This document shows positions 8,861 to 17,502 of a DNA stretch of 64,000 bases, one piece after another; the stretch's first letter is position 1, and each line of letters opens with the position of its first letter. The DNA lies in contig NZ_VEWL01000014.1 of assembly GCF_006376685.1 (NCBI RefSeq), positions 56,356 to 120,355 on the forward strand, given 5' to 3'. Below the pieces are notes generated by a model. That model was not told the DNA's origin and made no database searches. It worked only from the letters and a program-made list of their open reading frames with translations. Source of the stretch: Ochrobactrum teleogrylli (GTDB lineage: Bacteria; Pseudomonadota; Alphaproteobacteria; Rhizobiales; Rhizobiaceae). The position numbers and the translations under genes were made by a program.

Positions 8861-10491
8861 CGCGCAAGGCTTATGATTATATCGTCGTCGGTGGCGGCAC
8901 GTCCGGTTCCTATATCGCGGCTAAAATGGCCGAGCAGGGCGCAAGTGTTCTGGTTCTCGAAGCAGGCGGATCGGATCGCAATCCGCTGATCCAGATGCCG
9001 GCAGGTTATGTGAAGCTGCTGAATGCTGCGCGCTATATGTGGTTTTTCCAGTCGGTACGACAGGAACAGCTCAATGGACGCACACCGGTCATTCCATCCG
9101 GCCGCGTCATTGGCGGCGGGTCGTCGGTCAACGCGATGGTTTACATCCGTGGCCAATCCACCGATTACGACCGCTGGGTGGAGGCGACCGGTGACGAGAG
9201 CTGGCGTTACGAGCGCCTCTTGCCCCTTTTCCGCGCCATTGAAGGCAATAACCGTTTCAACGACGATCTGCATGGCAGCGAAGGACCGATGAAAGTGTCG
9301 GATCCGCTGCATGTCAATGAGTTGTCGCGAGCATATGTACAGGCAGCGCAGGCCACGGGCCTGCCCTTCAAGGCTGACTTCAATCGCGGTCAGCAGACCG
9401 GAGCGGGCTTTTTTCAGCTCAACACGCATAATGGTCGACGCTGCTCGGCAGCCGATGCTTTCCTCTATCCGGCGACGAAAACGGGGCTCATCGATATATC
9501 AAGCGGCAGCCTCGTTCATCGCGTGCGCATCGAAAACGGACGTGCAAAGAGCGTAATATTCTCGCGTGGCAATGCCGTAACCGAGATCGAAGCGCAAAAG
9601 GAAGTGGTGCTTTGCGCCGGGGCCATCGCCACGCCGAAAATCCTGATGCTGTCGGGCATCGGTCCGCAACAGCATCTGAAGGCGCACGGCATCGACGTTG
9701 TGCTGGATCGCGCAGGCGTTGGCGAAAACCTTCAGGATCACACCGAGGTGCCGGTGCTTGCGTTCTGCAACGGCAAATACGGCTATTTCGGTCAGGATAG
9801 GGGCTGGAACCAGATCCGCAATGGCCTGCAATATCTTCTGTTCAAAAGCGGTCCGGTCACATCGAACGGGGTGGAAGCCGGTTCGTTCTTCGACCCGGAT
9901 GATTTCTCTAACGACGCGAAAATACAGCAGTTCTGTATTCCTTCGGTTTATCTCGACCGGGGCACAGCCGATCTGAAGCCGAGCTATGGCGTCACCATCA
10001 ATTCCTGTGTGTTGCGTCCGGCGTCCAGGGGAACGGTACGGCTGGGTTCCGGAAAGGCTGACGAACAGCCCCTGGTGAACCCGAATTATCTGTCCGATTC
10101 GGAAGATCTGCGCCTGTCTGTCGCTGGCTTGCGTCAGGCGCGCAGGGTGCTGAATTCGGCGCCGCTCAAGCATATGGTCGACCGCGAAATCTTTCCGGGC
10201 ACCGGCAAGGATACGGATGAAGAGCTGGCCAAACATGCAAGGGCATTCGTCAAAACCGTTTATCATCCGGTCGGTACAGCGCGAATGGGGCGCGAGGACG
10301 ATCCGTACGCGGTTGTCACCAGCGATCTCAAAGTGATGGGTGTCGAGGGCTTGCGAATCGGCGATACTTCCGCAATGCCGAATATCATCAGTGGCAATAC
10401 CAACTCGACGACACTTGTGATCGCGGCAAAGGCAGTGGAAGCCATGGCCGGTACTGTGACCGGCGCCATGGGTAGCAAGCGGGCAGGATGA
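8857..10491 (+). CDS. GMC-family FAD oxidoreductase (choline/alcohol dehydrogenase type)
   Basis: 544-residue flavoprotein of the glucose-methanol-choline family, oxidising a primary or secondary alcohol. Visible are the FAD Rossmann motif VGGGTSGSYIAAKMAE (residues 8-23), the first GMC signature GRVIGGGSSVNAMVYIRG near residue 83, the second GAIATPKILMLSGIGP near 255, and the catalytic region VYHPVGTARMG near 467 with its His. Its ATG overlaps the stop of ATPase 2, so it probably acts on the imported compound. The substrate is not identifiable. Confidence 0.9.
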   Translation: MTRKAYDYIVVGGGTSGSYIAAKMAEQGASVLVLEAGGSDRNPLIQMPAGYVKLLNAARYMWFFQSVRQEQLNGRTPVIPSGRVIGGGSSVNAMVYIRGQSTDYDRWVEATGDESWRYERLLPLFRAIEGNNRFNDDLHGSEGPMKVSDPLHVNELSRAYVQAAQATGLPFKADFNRGQQTGAGFFQLNTHNGRRCSAADAFLYPATKTGLIDISSGSLVHRVRIENGRAKSVIFSRGNAVTEIEAQKEVVLCAGAIATPKILMLSGIGPQQHLKAHGIDVVLDRAGVGENLQDHTEVPVLAFCNGKYGYFGQDRGWNQIRNGLQYLLFKSGPVTSNGVEAGSFFDPDDFSNDAKIQQFCIPSVYLDRGTADLKPSYGVTINSCVLRPASRGTVRLGSGKADEQPLVNPNYLSDSEDLRLSVAGLRQARRVLNSAPLKHMVDREIFPGTGKDTDEELAKHARAFVKTVYHPVGTARMGREDDPYAVVTSDLKVMGVEGLRIGDTSAMPNIISGNTNSTTLVIAAKAVEAMAGTVTGAMGSKRAG

Positions 10492-10492
10492 T

Positions 10493-11167
10493 ATGAGATC
10501 CAAGAAAACGATTGCAAAAATCGTCCGACCGAAACCGGTATCCGAGATCGTGCTGGAACGACTGCGCGCCGATATCGTCAACAACGAATTTGCGCTGGGC
10601 GAGAAGATTTCGGAAGGCCAGTTGTCGGAACTTTATCAGGTCACGAAGGCACCAATCCGTTCGGCCTATATCCGCCTTGAAGCAGAAGGGCTGATTGAAA
10701 TCCGGGCGCAGTCTGGAACTTTTGTTTTCAAGCCGACGCCGCAGGAGCTTCAGGCTCTGTCCGAGCTGCGCACGGCGCTGGAACTTGAGGCAATTTCGCT
10801 TGCCATGCAGCGCAGCCTGCGCGTGTTGCAGCGCAGCGTCGGCGAGATTTACGACGAGATGGTCGATTGCGCCCAGCGCGGGGCAATTGATGAATATCAA
10901 AAGCTCGATACGCGGTTGCATCTTCTGTTCGTGGAAAGTGCATGTTCGCCTTTCCTGGAGGAAACATTCACCAGCAAGGTCAATAGCCGCTTTGCCGCGC
11001 TCCGCACGCGTTTCAGCCAACAGCCGCAGCATGTCGAACATTCGCTCAGCGAGCATAAGGGATTGCGCGATGCAATCGAAGCCAATGATGTGGAAGCGGT
11101 GCGCAAACTCCTGCGCCAGCACATCGGCTATTCTGAAGTCTATTACGCCGGTCTGATGGACGAGTGA
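10493..11167 (+). CDS. GntR-family regulator with FCD domain
   Basis: 224 residues: winged helix-turn-helix (about 15-80; SEGQLSELYQVTKAPIRSAYIRLEAEGL) followed by an all-helical FCD ligand domain with DTRLHLLF and two C-terminal His positions typical of metal/carboxylate binding. It is the last gene of the transporter operon, 1 base after the GMC gene. It is the best candidate for the repeated ACATGTTACATGT operators, one of which lies only 38 bases after its stop. Ligand unknown, probably a pathway sugar acid or lactone. Confidence 0.88.
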   Translation: MRSKKTIAKIVRPKPVSEIVLERLRADIVNNEFALGEKISEGQLSELYQVTKAPIRSAYIRLEAEGLIEIRAQSGTFVFKPTPQELQALSELRTALELEAISLAMQRSLRVLQRSVGEIYDEMVDCAQRGAIDEYQKLDTRLHLLFVESACSPFLEETFTSKVNSRFAALRTRFSQQPQHVEHSLSEHKGLRDAIEANDVEAVRKLLRQHIGYSEVYYAGLMDE

Positions 11168-11205
11168 CGGCATGACAAATCCCGACCGCAGTGCAGAAAT
11201 TTCTA

Positions 11206-11218
11206 ACATGTTACATGT
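11206..11218 (+). promoter_or_regulatory. ACATGTTACATGT operator, dehydrogenase operon
   Basis: Exact copy of the dyad at 3125-3137, 17 bases before the preferred start of the MDR gene. In the longer possible reading frame (ATG 11172) this operator would be coding sequence, which is one reason to prefer the start at 11235. Confidence 0.7.
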
Positions 11219-11234
11219 TTCAGGCGAGCCATTG

Positions 11235-12233
11235 ATGTGGGCCGTCGTTTGCGATGCGCCGGACGAGAAGATGGAGGGTGTCAGCCTGCGCCGGATTCCG
11301 CGTCCACAACCTTCTAAAGGGCAGGTCCGCGTCCGCGTTGAGGCGGCATCGCTCAATCCCGTGGACTGGAAACTTGCGACCGGCTTTGCGCCATGGTGGC
11401 AAGGAACCGGCGCGCATGTGGTTGGCCTTGATGGCGCAGGCGTGATCGACAGTCTGGGACCGGACGTGACGGGCTGGAACGTGGGGGATCGAGTCCTATG
11501 GCACAGCGACCTTAACCGGCAGGGCGTTTTGGCCGAATTTGCACTGGCTGACAGCCACGTCCTGTCCCGATTGCCAGACGACATAGCGGCGACGTCTGCG
11601 GCGGCGCTACCCTGTGCCGGCCTGACGGCCTATCAGGCATTGGTGCGCAAGGCGCACGTGGAAGCAGGGCAGACCGTACTTGTTCAGGGCGCGAGCGGCG
11701 CCGTGGGCGGCTTTGCCATGCAGATCGCCAAATCCAAAGGCGCGACGGTCATCGCTCTGGCGCGTAAGGATCAGGAACCGCGCGTAAGATCGCTTGGCGC
11801 GGATCATGTTCTGGACCGCCATGCAAAAGATCTGAAGCAACAAGTGCACGCCCTCACCGATGGTTACGGAGCCGATATCATGCTGGAGGTCGCCAATCCC
11901 GGCGATGCGCGGCAGTCACTTGATCTGATCCGCTATAACGGGCATCTGCTCTGCATCGATCCCATGCCGGTTTTGCGTGACGTTCCGCCCTATACTTATG
12001 CCGCTTCCATCCATGAGGTGGCGCTGGGCGGCGCCTATGCCGCCGGGCATGTTCCCACCCAGCGAGACTTCGCCGTGATGGGCGACGCCATGCTGGCGCT
12101 TTTGCAGCAAAAGAAAATCGACCCGATGATCGAGCAGGTCATTGCGCTGGACGAGGCGGTCGATGCGCTCAAGAGCATGCGCGAGCGTAACGTACTTGGG
12201 AAAATCGTGGTGCGGATCGGAGGGGCTTCATGA
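11235..12233 (+). CDS. Zinc-free medium-chain dehydrogenase (quinone oxidoreductase type)
   Basis: About 332 residues, NADP(H)-linked MDR superfamily. The N-terminal GroES-like domain lacks the zinc cysteines; the Rossmann part shows VLVQGASGAVGGFAMQIAKS and LTAYQALVRKAHV. It may reduce a quinone or an alpha,beta-unsaturated ketone. I place the start at the ATG giving MWAVVCDAPDEK: the 21 residues upstream (from ATG 11172) overlap an operator and look non-coding. The stop overlaps the next gene (ATGA). Confidence 0.8.
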   Translation: MWAVVCDAPDEKMEGVSLRRIPRPQPSKGQVRVRVEAASLNPVDWKLATGFAPWWQGTGAHVVGLDGAGVIDSLGPDVTGWNVGDRVLWHSDLNRQGVLAEFALADSHVLSRLPDDIAATSAAALPCAGLTAYQALVRKAHVEAGQTVLVQGASGAVGGFAMQIAKSKGATVIALARKDQEPRVRSLGADHVLDRHAKDLKQQVHALTDGYGADIMLEVANPGDARQSLDLIRYNGHLLCIDPMPVLRDVPPYTYAASIHEVALGGAYAAGHVPTQRDFAVMGDAMLALLQQKKIDPMIEQVIALDEAVDALKSMRERNVLGKIVVRIGGAS

Positions 12234-13312
12234 GCAACCTGTCTTCCGTCCGTGGCATTCGTTTTCCGGGCCGCTATATCCAGGGCCCCAATGTCTTCGC
12301 GCAACTGGGGCAGCACAGTCGCGAACTTGGCGTCAAACCTTTGGCGCTTCTGGACGGGTTTCTTTTCGCGGAGCTGGAACCGCGCCTGCGTTCCGCCTTC
12401 GGCGAGGCCATGCAGCCGGTGGCTGTCAGACATGGCGGCGAGTGTTCGGAAACGGAAGTGGAGCATGTCGAGAGACTGGCCGTCACATCGTCCTCAGACC
12501 TGATCGTCGGGATCGGTGGTGGCAAGGTGCTCGATACCGCCAAGGCCGTCGCTCACCGGCTCGGCCTTCCGGTTGTCGTGGTGCCGACAATTGCCGCGTC
12601 CGACGCGCCGTGCAGTGCGCTTGCCGTGGTTTATCGCGATGATGGTACGGTTGCCTATGATCTGTTCCTGCCGCGCAATCCTGATCTCGTCCTTGTCGAT
12701 ACGCTGCTGATCGCGCGCGCTCCCTCCCGTTTTCTGGCGGCGGGGATCGGCGATGCACTTGCCACCTTCTATGAGGCCGAGGCCTGCCGCCGAAGTGGTG
12801 CGGCGAACTGTATGGGTCTGCCCGGCACCAATCTGGCTTTTGCCATTGCCTCCAGATGCCGGGATGAAATCTTTGCCTTCGGTGAAGAAGCACTTGCGCA
12901 ATGCGACCGCAACGAGACGGGCCCGGCGCTGGAACGCATCGTTGAAGCCAACATTCTTTTGTCGGGCATTGGCTTTGAATCCGGCGGCGTTGCAGCCGCC
13001 CACGCCATTCACCATGGCCTTTGCGAACTGGATGACGTGCACCATCATCTGCATGGCGAAAAGGTCGCGATCGGCGTGCTGGCGGGACTGCTCATTGCTG
13101 GCGAAACAGAAGAATTCGAGCGCGTACGCAGCTTTTGTCAATCGGTGCGCCTTCCGACCCGCCTGTCCGATATCGGCATAACTGAGGTGACGGAACAAAA
13201 ACTTAGCGTCGTCGCAAGGCGCGCCACCCGCGAAGGCGAGATTATTCACAACGAGCCGATGCCCGTTACAGCCAACATGGTGGTTTCGGCGCTCAGGGCA
13301 CTGGCTTCGTGA
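12230..13312 (+). CDS. gldA: Iron/zinc-containing dehydrogenase, glycerol dehydrogenase type
   Basis: 360 residues, type III metal-dependent alcohol dehydrogenase close to GldA. NAD-binding stretch VGIGGGKVLDTAKAVA, GldA-like PTIAASDAPCSALAVVY, and metal ligands in GIGDALATFYEA (Asp), AAAHAIHHGL (His) and HLHGEKVAIG (His). It oxidises a vicinal polyol such as glycerol to a ketose; the exact substrate may differ, since it sits with an MDR and an SDR. It overlaps the upstream gene by four bases. Confidence 0.85.
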   Translation: MSNLSSVRGIRFPGRYIQGPNVFAQLGQHSRELGVKPLALLDGFLFAELEPRLRSAFGEAMQPVAVRHGGECSETEVEHVERLAVTSSSDLIVGIGGGKVLDTAKAVAHRLGLPVVVVPTIAASDAPCSALAVVYRDDGTVAYDLFLPRNPDLVLVDTLLIARAPSRFLAAGIGDALATFYEAEACRRSGAANCMGLPGTNLAFAIASRCRDEIFAFGEEALAQCDRNETGPALERIVEANILLSGIGFESGGVAAAHAIHHGLCELDDVHHHLHGEKVAIGVLAGLLIAGETEEFERVRSFCQSVRLPTRLSDIGITEVTEQKLSVVARRATREGEIIHNEPMPVTANMVVSALRALAS

Positions 13313-13342
13313 TTTCAAGGACAAATGAGGAGGTTAATCAAA

Positions 13343-14086
13343 ATGGATGTAAGCACATTCGCAAAGCCGGTATTTGACGGCAAAATTGTGATCGTTTCCG
13401 GCGGCACCAGCGGCATCGGGCTTGCCATGGCGCGCGGTTTTGCCGAAGCCGGTGCGACCGTCATCGCGACGGGCAGTTCCGAACAGCGTATCGCAGAGGC
13501 CGAACAGTTTGCGACTGACCGGCTGTCATTCCAGCGTCTGGATGTGCGCGATGCGCCAGCCGCTGATGCATTTTTTGCCAAACTGGAACGTCTGGATGTT
13601 CTGGTGAATTGTCAGGGCATTTCCCGCCCGGACAAGGAATGGGATGAAGATACATTCCTGAATGTGATCGATATCAACCTGTCGAGCGCCATGCGCCTCG
13701 CCCGCAGCGCTTATCCTCTCTTGAAGGCGAGCGGCGGCAATATCATCAATGTGGCGTCGATGCTGAGCTATCTTGCCGATGAAACCGTGCCCGCCTACAC
13801 CGCGAGCAAGGCGGGTATCGTCGGTCTGACCCGCGCCATGGCGCATAAATATGGTCGTGACGGCGTGCGCGTCAACGCGGTCGCGCCGGGCTATCACAAG
13901 ACCGACATGACGAAAGACCTCTGGCAGGTCGAGGACAGTGCGGACAAGATCGCGCAACGCTCGGCGCTGAAGCGGTGGGGCACGGTGGACGATCTGGTCG
14001 GGCCGACGCTTTTCCTTGCGTCACCTGCGGCAGCTTTCGTCACCGGTGCCGTATTGCCGGTTGATGGTGGCTATCACAGCGGCTGA
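13343..14086 (+). CDS. SDR-family oxidoreductase
   Basis: 247 residues, classical short-chain dehydrogenase: cofactor motif SGGTSGIGLAMA near residue 16, VNCQG, and active site YTASKAGIVGLTRAMA. The length and the C-terminal GAVLPVDGGY are typical. AGGAGG at 13328-13333 fixes the ATG at 13343; the frame open from 13325 would make that ribosome site coding. Last gene of the MDR-GldA-SDR operon. Confidence 0.88.
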   Translation: MDVSTFAKPVFDGKIVIVSGGTSGIGLAMARGFAEAGATVIATGSSEQRIAEAEQFATDRLSFQRLDVRDAPAADAFFAKLERLDVLVNCQGISRPDKEWDEDTFLNVIDINLSSAMRLARSAYPLLKASGGNIINVASMLSYLADETVPAYTASKAGIVGLTRAMAHKYGRDGVRVNAVAPGYHKTDMTKDLWQVEDSADKIAQRSALKRWGTVDDLVGPTLFLASPAAAFVTGAVLPVDGGYHSG

Positions 14087-14102
14087 CGGATTTTTCAGAT
14101 AG

Positions 14103-14136
14103 TGGCTCCGCAGGCAGAAGGTGCGGAGCCATTAAT
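14103..14136 (+). terminator. Stem-loop after the SDR gene
   Basis: TGGCTCCGC (14103-14111) pairs with GCGGAGCCA (14123-14131), followed by an AT-rich but not T-only tail. It lies between the SDR stop and the next operator, so it probably ends or attenuates the preceding unit. Confidence 0.6.
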
Positions 14137-14144
14137 ACAATTAA

Positions 14145-14163
14145 TGACATGTTACATTTCTGT
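14145..14163 (+). promoter_or_regulatory. ACATGTTACATTT operator, hydroxyacid dehydrogenase unit
   Basis: TGACATGTTACATTTCTGT is a one-mismatch copy of the 3125 dyad, about 40 bases before the FMN enzyme start. Its flanks also match the site at 19786 (TGACATGTCACATTCTGT), supporting a shared regulator. Confidence 0.65.
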
Positions 14164-14201
14164 TTGCATGGGCATATTCGGCAACGGACAGCGAGCATTT
14201 G

Positions 14202-15419
14202 ATGAAAAGACGATATTACGCCGGTTGGGATTTCAGACGCGCCCGCAACATCGAGGAACTGCGTTTGATCGCGCGCCGCCGAACCCCGAATTTCTGCTTC
14301 GAATATGTCGAAGGCGGAGCGGATGACGAGGTGACGTTGCGCCGCAACCGGGACGTCTTCGAACAGATCGGCTTTTTGCCGCGCACGCTGGTCGATGTGA
14401 CCAGTCGAAACCAGTCGGTCGAGCTCTTCGGCCAGCGTGTCGCGAGCCCGTTTGCGATCGGGCCAACCGGCTTTAATGGAATGCTCACGCATCAGGGCGA
14501 CCTGAAGCTTGCGCGCGCCGCTGCGAAGGCTGGCATTCCGTTCACGCTCAGCAATGTCTCAAATACCTCGATGGAAGATATCGCCGAGCATGCAGGCGGC
14601 ACCTTGTGGATGCAGGTCTATATGTACCGGACACGCGAATTCGTCCGCAAAGTCGCTGAACGCGCCAAGGCCGCCGGGTTTCAAGGCCTTGTGGTCACGA
14701 CGGATATTCCGGTCTATGGCAATCGCGAATGGGACCTTCGCAATTTTCGCCGCCCCATGAAGCTCAATCTGCGCAACCTTATCGACACGGCTCTGCGTCC
14801 GCGCTGGTTGCTGGATGTGCCGATCCCGCATGGTTTGCCGCGTTTCAAGAACCTTGGCGATCTTCTGCCGCCGGGACAGGACTCTGCCAAGGGCGCATCG
14901 GCGGTTTTGGGTCGCGAGCTTGATCCATCTCTCAACTGGAACGACATTCGTTGGCTGCGCGATCTGTGGCCGGGAAAACTCATCGTGAAAGGCGTCTCGA
15001 CGGGAGCGGATGCAAGGCTGGCACTCGATTGCGGCGCCGATGGGATCGTGATTTCCAACCACGGCGGACGTCAGCTTGACGGTGCGGTGTCGGCTCTGGA
15101 AGTGCTTCCGGAAATTGCCGCCGAGCTGAAAGGCAAGCTTGCTATCATGCTGGATGGCGGCTTCCGACGCGGCACCGATATTCTCAAGGCGAAGGCTCTG
15201 GGAGCTGATCTTGTGCTGATCGGCCGCGCTGGGATTTATGGTCTGGCCGCAGGCGGTGAGGCTGGCGCGCAGCATGCCATCGGCATCCTGTCGTCGGAGG
15301 TCGATCGCGGGCTAGGACTTCTTGGATGCCCCGATATTGCGACCCTCAACAAGGATGCGCTGAGGTTTCGTCCGCTGCACGACTATTCTGTACCGCAAGA
15401 GACGAGACACGGCATCTAG
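14202..15419 (+). CDS. FMN-dependent alpha-hydroxyacid dehydrogenase (LldD/MdlB type)
   Basis: About 405 residues, TIM-barrel FMN enzyme that oxidises L-2-hydroxy acids to 2-oxo acids (L-lactate, mandelate or glycolate relatives). Key stretches are FEYVEGGADDEVTLRRN, GPTGFNGMLTHQGD, the active-site SNHGGRQLDG with catalytic His and Arg, and the FMN-phosphate region DGGFRRGTDILKAKALGAD. I use ATG 14202; a TTG directly before it is also open. It starts a unit with a uronate-dehydrogenase-like gene and a lactonase, so a sugar-acid substrate is possible. Confidence 0.87.
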   Translation: MKRRYYAGWDFRRARNIEELRLIARRRTPNFCFEYVEGGADDEVTLRRNRDVFEQIGFLPRTLVDVTSRNQSVELFGQRVASPFAIGPTGFNGMLTHQGDLKLARAAAKAGIPFTLSNVSNTSMEDIAEHAGGTLWMQVYMYRTREFVRKVAERAKAAGFQGLVVTTDIPVYGNREWDLRNFRRPMKLNLRNLIDTALRPRWLLDVPIPHGLPRFKNLGDLLPPGQDSAKGASAVLGRELDPSLNWNDIRWLRDLWPGKLIVKGVSTGADARLALDCGADGIVISNHGGRQLDGAVSALEVLPEIAAELKGKLAIMLDGGFRRGTDILKAKALGADLVLIGRAGIYGLAAGGEAGAQHAIGILSSEVDRGLGLLGCPDIATLNKDALRFRPLHDYSVPQETRHGI

Positions 15420-15477
15420 CCTGTTCAAACGATTCATGCGCTGAAAGGCGAAAAGATACCGAAAGGGAGTGAGACAT

Positions 15478-16392
15478 ATGGAAAAGGATGCCAAATTGCG
15501 CACGACAAAAACGGTGATTGTGACGGGCGCTGGTGGAAATCTGGGCGCGAAGGCAGTCGCAGCACTGGCCGCAGCGCCCTGGTGCGAGAAAGTCATTGGT
15601 TTCTATTCGCCCAATCGCACGCCACCGAAACCGGAGAACGACAAGATCAAAATCGTGGTGGCTGATCTGACCGATGCGAACGGAAGCTGGCGTCAGCACC
15701 TTGAAGGCGTGGATGCCGTTGTTCATTTTGCCGCAAAAAACCCCGTGCCGGACTCCACATGGTCCGAAGCGGCTGCGTCATTCGACATGACCGTCAATCT
15801 CGGACTCGCTTGTCTTGAGCATGGCGTCGCCCGTTATGTCTTCTGCTCGTCCAATCACGCGATGGGCGGCTACAAGGATGGCGAATTGGCCGCCACCATG
15901 GCTCCGGGTGCCCTCCGCGAGGAACTGGCGCCAGCGCCGGGCACCCGCTGGAACGATGGCACGAAGGATATCGACTCGACGGCGTATGGTTCCTCCAAGA
16001 TCATGGGTGAGCGTTTCGTCGCCGGTCTTGCCGCTGGTTCCAAGGGACGTCTGAGCGCTGTGTCGTTGCGCGTCGGTTGGGCGTTGCCCGGCGACAATGA
16101 TCCTGCCGATATCAGCACCTCCGGCTCGCCCAGCGGGCAGAGCGCGACCAGCGCCGCCGACGCAGAGGAAGCGCGCACATTGCGTTGGTTCCGCAATATG
16201 TGGTTATCCAACGGCGATTTCGTACAGCTTGTCTTTACCAGCGTCACCGCATCGAGCGACGCTTGGCCGGAGCCAGGCATTGTGGTTAACGGTGTATCGG
16301 CGAATGCTGGTTCAGACTGGAGCCTCGAAAATGGCAAACGCTTCCTCGGCTATCATCCGAAGGACGATCTTTACGCCCGCATCGCCCAATGA
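15478..16392 (+). CDS. NAD-dependent epimerase/dehydratase, uronate dehydrogenase-like
   Basis: 304-residue extended SDR. Cofactor motif VTGAGGNLGAKAV, active site YGSSKIMGERF, and FCSSNHAMGGYK, close to the SSNH-GFY stretch of uronate dehydrogenases, which oxidise uronic acids to aldarolactones. AAGGGAG before ATG 15478 sets the start. The next gene is a lactonase, which would open such a lactone, so the pairing supports the call. A general extended SDR remains possible. Confidence 0.72.
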   Translation: MEKDAKLRTTKTVIVTGAGGNLGAKAVAALAAAPWCEKVIGFYSPNRTPPKPENDKIKIVVADLTDANGSWRQHLEGVDAVVHFAAKNPVPDSTWSEAAASFDMTVNLGLACLEHGVARYVFCSSNHAMGGYKDGELAATMAPGALREELAPAPGTRWNDGTKDIDSTAYGSSKIMGERFVAGLAAGSKGRLSAVSLRVGWALPGDNDPADISTSGSPSGQSATSAADAEEARTLRWFRNMWLSNGDFVQLVFTSVTASSDAWPEPGIVVNGVSANAGSDWSLENGKRFLGYHPKDDLYARIAQ

Positions 16393-16410
16393 ATGGAGGA
16401 GACCCCAATC

Positions 16411-17499
16411 ATGACCGAACAGAATATCAATCCGGACGAAATCACCCTGATCATTGGCAGCTATACGGATTCGCTACCCCATGTGCAGGCGCGCGGGCAG
16501 GGGATCAGCGTTCTTCGGCTTTCGAGCGAAAGCGGTCGGATCACACCGGTTTCGCAATTCGCGGGGCTTCGCAACCCGACTTATCTGACGCTATCTGCCG
16601 ATAAGAAGACGCTTTATGCCGTCGAGGAACTTTCTGCCAAGGATGGCGCGGCGGCGGCAGCGCTCAGCTTCGATAAAGCCTCGGGCGATATGCGCTTGCT
16701 CGGTCGCGTCGATGCGATGGGCGACTGGCCTTGCCACGTTGCGCTGGACAAAGCCGAAAACAGGCTTTTCGTTTCCAACTATCTGAGCGGAAATTTCATA
16801 ACCTGCGAACTCGACGCCGCCGGTGTTCCGACCGGTGTGGTTGTCAATGTTCAGCGCAGTGGGACGGGTCCCAACGAGAGCAGGCAGGAAGGACCGCATG
16901 TTCACTGCGCAGCGGTTACTCCCGATGGCAACCACGTTCTGATCTGTGATGCAGGAACGGATGAGATTGCGCGTTATTCACTTGTTGGAGGCTTGATTAC
17001 AACAACTCCCGATCGCGTGGTGAAAACCAGAGGCGGGTTTCTGCCCCGGCATATGGCGCTTTCGACCGATGGGTCGAAGCTCTTCGTTGTGCATGAACTG
17101 GGATGCTCGGTCAGCGCATATGCCCTTGGCGACGATGCAATCCGGCTGATCCAGGAAATCTCCACCTTGCCCGCGGACTTTACCGGTGAATCGGCTTGCG
17201 CGGCGATCCGCGTCCATCCGAACGGGCGGTTCGTCTACGCATCCAATCGCGGCCACGATACTATCGTCGCTTTCAAGGTTCATGCTGAAAGTGGAGAAAT
17301 GGAGGCGGTTGGCTGGTACTCGACCCGGGGTGAAACCCCGCGCGATTTCGCCATCGACCCGAGTGGGCGCTATCTGGTTGCGGCCAATCAGGACGGTCAT
17401 TCGCTCACGGTCTACGAGATTGATCAGACAAGCGGGTCGCTTTCGCCACTTGGTGAAACGTACGAGATCGGCAGCCCGGTCTCCGTCGTGTTTGCGTGA
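16411..17499 (+). CDS. Beta-propeller lactonase (YbhE/Pgl family)
   Basis: About 362 residues with repeated propeller blades, e.g. GQG..VLRLSSESGRITPV, NPTYLTLSADKKTLYAVEE, PCHVALDKAENRLFVSNY, HMALSTDGSKLFVVHEL and HPNGRFVYASNRGHD, as in the 6-phosphogluconolactonase/3-carboxymuconate cyclase family (COG2706). It would hydrolyse a sugar lactone in the cytoplasm. Start ATG 16411 is served by GGAGGAG at 16396; an ATG at 16393 is in frame. Its stop lies 3 bases from the convergent IclR gene. Confidence 0.82.
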   Translation: MTEQNINPDEITLIIGSYTDSLPHVQARGQGISVLRLSSESGRITPVSQFAGLRNPTYLTLSADKKTLYAVEELSAKDGAAAAALSFDKASGDMRLLGRVDAMGDWPCHVALDKAENRLFVSNYLSGNFITCELDAAGVPTGVVVNVQRSGTGPNESRQEGPHVHCAAVTPDGNHVLICDAGTDEIARYSLVGGLITTTPDRVVKTRGGFLPRHMALSTDGSKLFVVHELGCSVSAYALGDDAIRLIQEISTLPADFTGESACAAIRVHPNGRFVYASNRGHDTIVAFKVHAESGEMEAVGWYSTRGETPRDFAIDPSGRYLVAANQDGHSLTVYEIDQTSGSLSPLGETYEIGSPVSVVFA

Positions 17500-17502
17500 G
17501 GG

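Noticed and set aside
9499..11584. Long antisense frames (9499-10584 and 10388-11584) under the GMC and GntR genes
   Set aside because: No recognisable domains, and the sense strand carries well-defined GMC, GntR and MDR motifs with proper spacing.
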